Assembly (NCBI GenBank): GCA_020024105.1
Contig: JAHHUH010000017.1
Span: forward strand, 1-41,163
Length of the DNA: 41,163 nucleotides
Direction of reading: 5' to 3'
Origin: Phascolarctobacterium sp.
Lineage (GTDB): Bacteria; Bacillota; Negativicutes; Acidaminococcales; Acidaminococcaceae
A model generated the notes under the pieces. The model saw nothing but the letters and a program-made list of their open reading frames with translations, was not told where the DNA came from and searched no databases. The translations under genes and the position numbers were made by a program. Below, piece after piece: positions 40,020 to 41,163 of this stretch (its first letter is position 1; every line of letters begins with the position of its first letter).

Positions 40020-41163
40020 ATGGAATCCAATGTAGTTAATATGGAAGCAAAATTAGAAAAATGGAAGAAGAAATTATTGGATTTGGTTAAAAAAAATAGC
40101 TTGTTAAATTTTAAATTTACATCTAAATCTACTCTTGAAATTGTTAATCCAAATTTCTTTGATTTGTGGGAAAGCTTTGTTCTAAATAAAGAATCTCTAA
40201 AGTTTGACACAACTCCTGCTGAAGAGTTAGATAATGTAGAGACAGACGAAGCAGAAGATAAAAAAGAAGTAGAAGACGAAAAAAAAGCTAAAGTTGTTAC
40301 TAATAAAAGTTCAAGCGAACGCTCTAAAGCTTTAAGGAATCTAATGGATAAATCAAAAACGTTTTTGGAGGAACAGGGCGTTAGCGTTTTGTATTTATGC
40401 TTTGGTTATTTACATTGGAACGAGTCTAGTAATTCTAATATTTTCTATAATGCTCCCTTAGTTTTAGTTCCTGTAACTTTGACTAAGAGTAGCATTACCT
40501 CCCCTTTTGAGTTATCCATTAATGATGATGATATTTTATTAAATCCTACTCTTGCTTTTAAATTGGAAAGTGATTATGGTATAACACTGTCAGAATATGA
40601 CCAAGAAATGTCTTTGGAAGAATATTTAGATATTCTTAAGGAAAAATTGGGTATAGGTAATTGGGAGATTTTGGAAAAAGCCGGATTAGGTTTATTATCT
40701 TTCCTTAAGTTGAATATGTACAAAGATTTGGACAAGATGAAAGACAGAGCTGTTAGCAACAAGATATTAGGAGCTTTGGCAGGAAATCCTGCGGATTTAG
40801 CAGAGGATCGAAATGCCGTGTTGACTGTTGATGCAACTAAATTTGATGATGAAATTAAGCCAGATATGACTTTTCAAGTTGTAGATGCTGATTCTAGTCA
40901 ACAAGAAGCTATTGAATGTGCCAAAAGAGGAATAAGCTTTGTTTTACAAGGCCCTCCTGGTACAGGTAAAAGTCAGACAATCACTAATATTATTGCGGAA
41001 AGTTTGGCAGCAGGAAAGAAGGTCCTTTTTGTTTCTGAAAAGATGGCCGCACTTCAAGTAGTTTATAAAAGATTAAAAGATGTAGGATTGGATGATTTTA
41101 TTCTTTTAATGCACAATTATAAAGCTAATAAAAGGACCATTTTAGACCAGTTTGACAATGTTA
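40020..41163 (+). CDS. DUF4011-type superfamily I helicase, N-terminal part
   Basis: The frame is open from the ATG at 40020 to the window edge (381 codons), so the protein is cut off. The N terminus, KWKKKLLDLVKKNSLLNF, is the start of the DUF4011 domain found on large COG1112-like helicases. A charged low-complexity linker rich in Glu and Lys follows (about residues 70-100). The Walker A motif GPPGTGKSQT begins at residue 311 with K317, then NIIAESLAAGKKVLFVSEKM, which is typical of superfamily I DNA/RNA helicases. The gene is more AT-rich than its neighbours. It begins 17 bp after the HDAC gene; the ribosome site (AAGGGGA, 12 bases away) is loose. Full domain layout and role are not visible. 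Confidence 0.85.
   Translation, partial: MESNVVNMEAKLEKWKKKLLDLVKKNSLLNFKFTSKSTLEIVNPNFFDLWESFVLNKESLKFDTTPAEELDNVETDEAEDKKEVEDEKKAKVVTNKSSSERSKALRNLMDKSKTFLEEQGVSVLYLCFGYLHWNESSNSNIFYNAPLVLVPVTLTKSSITSPFELSINDDDILLNPTLAFKLESDYGITLSEYDQEMSLEEYLDILKEKLGIGNWEILEKAGLGLLSFLKLNMYKDLDKMKDRAVSNKILGALAGNPADLAEDRNAVLTVDATKFDDEIKPDMTFQVVDADSSQQEAIECAKRGISFVLQGPPGTGKSQTITNIIAESLAAGKKVLFVSEKMAALQVVYKRLKDVGLDDFILLMHNYKANKRTILDQFDNV

Noticed and set aside
40020..41163. Assignment of the helicase to a named anti-phage system
   Set aside because: Only the N-terminal 381 residues and no partner genes are visible, so a named system cannot be supported.

Overview
The window reads as a chromosomal segment from an anaerobic, low-to-moderate GC Firmicute. 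My best guess is a Negativicute (Acidaminococcaceae/Veillonellaceae type). That guess is inference from gene content: the cobalt-early B12 pathway, a ZTP riboswitch before a stand-alone AICAR transformylase, a bioYBDA cluster, a coaD-linked coiled-coil gene, and frequent GTG/TTG starts. No tRNA, rRNA, CRISPR array, insertion sequence or prophage was seen.

Layout. 1-659: 3' end of an ABC exporter gene whose last third is abruptly AT-rich. 744-14422: one long plus-strand operon for anaerobic cobalamin synthesis, in the order cbiD, cbiL, cbiF, cbiG, cbiH, cbiJ, cbiET, cbiA, cbiB, cobD, an iPGM-like phosphatase gene, cbiP, cobO and cbiC, closed by a strong terminator. 14529-18226: an M20 amidohydrolase of the carbamoylase type, convergent with an NCS2 uracil/xanthine permease, then a radical SAM protein. 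18284-19679: consensus promoter, ZTP riboswitch, purH-type formyltransferase and terminator. 19771-22482: a YeiH-family exporter convergent with a DUF4127 protein. 22543-24784: rsmD, coaD, a coiled-coil protein and a small hypothetical. 24924-27151: zinc-ribbon protein, AbgB-type M20 amidohydrolase and a secreted protein with two similar modules. 27537-29599: a Fur/PerR regulator with a palindrome in its own promoter, then an RlmD-type methyltransferase. 29600-29877: a gene-free stretch with possible RNA structure ending in a bidirectional terminator. 29936-32246: a YfjL-like membrane protein, a DUF6508 protein and a nitrilase-family enzyme. 32669-36100: bioY-bioB-bioD-bioA on the minus strand, with a promoter overlapped by a BirA-like operator. 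36462-40002: a small exported protein, then a coupled hydantoinase/oxoprolinase-like and histone-deacetylase-like gene pair. 40020-41163: the first 381 codons of a DUF4011/superfamily I helicase, running off the window.

How it fits together. The cobalamin operon covers the steps from cobalt-precorrin-2 to adenosylcobyric acid and the cobinamide side chain. It lacks the chelatase, the cobalt transporter and the late loop-assembly genes (cobU, cobS, cobT), which must lie elsewhere. The biotin operon pairs vitamin uptake (BioY) with the last three synthesis steps but has no bioF here. Purine synthesis is controlled by ZTP at purH. The least explained material is the iPGM-like gene inside the B12 operon, the RNA-like gap at 29.6-29.9 kb, the HDAC/hydantoinase pair with the novel-looking HDAC C-terminal region, and the truncated AT-rich helicase at the right edge, which may be the first gene of an accessory or defence locus.
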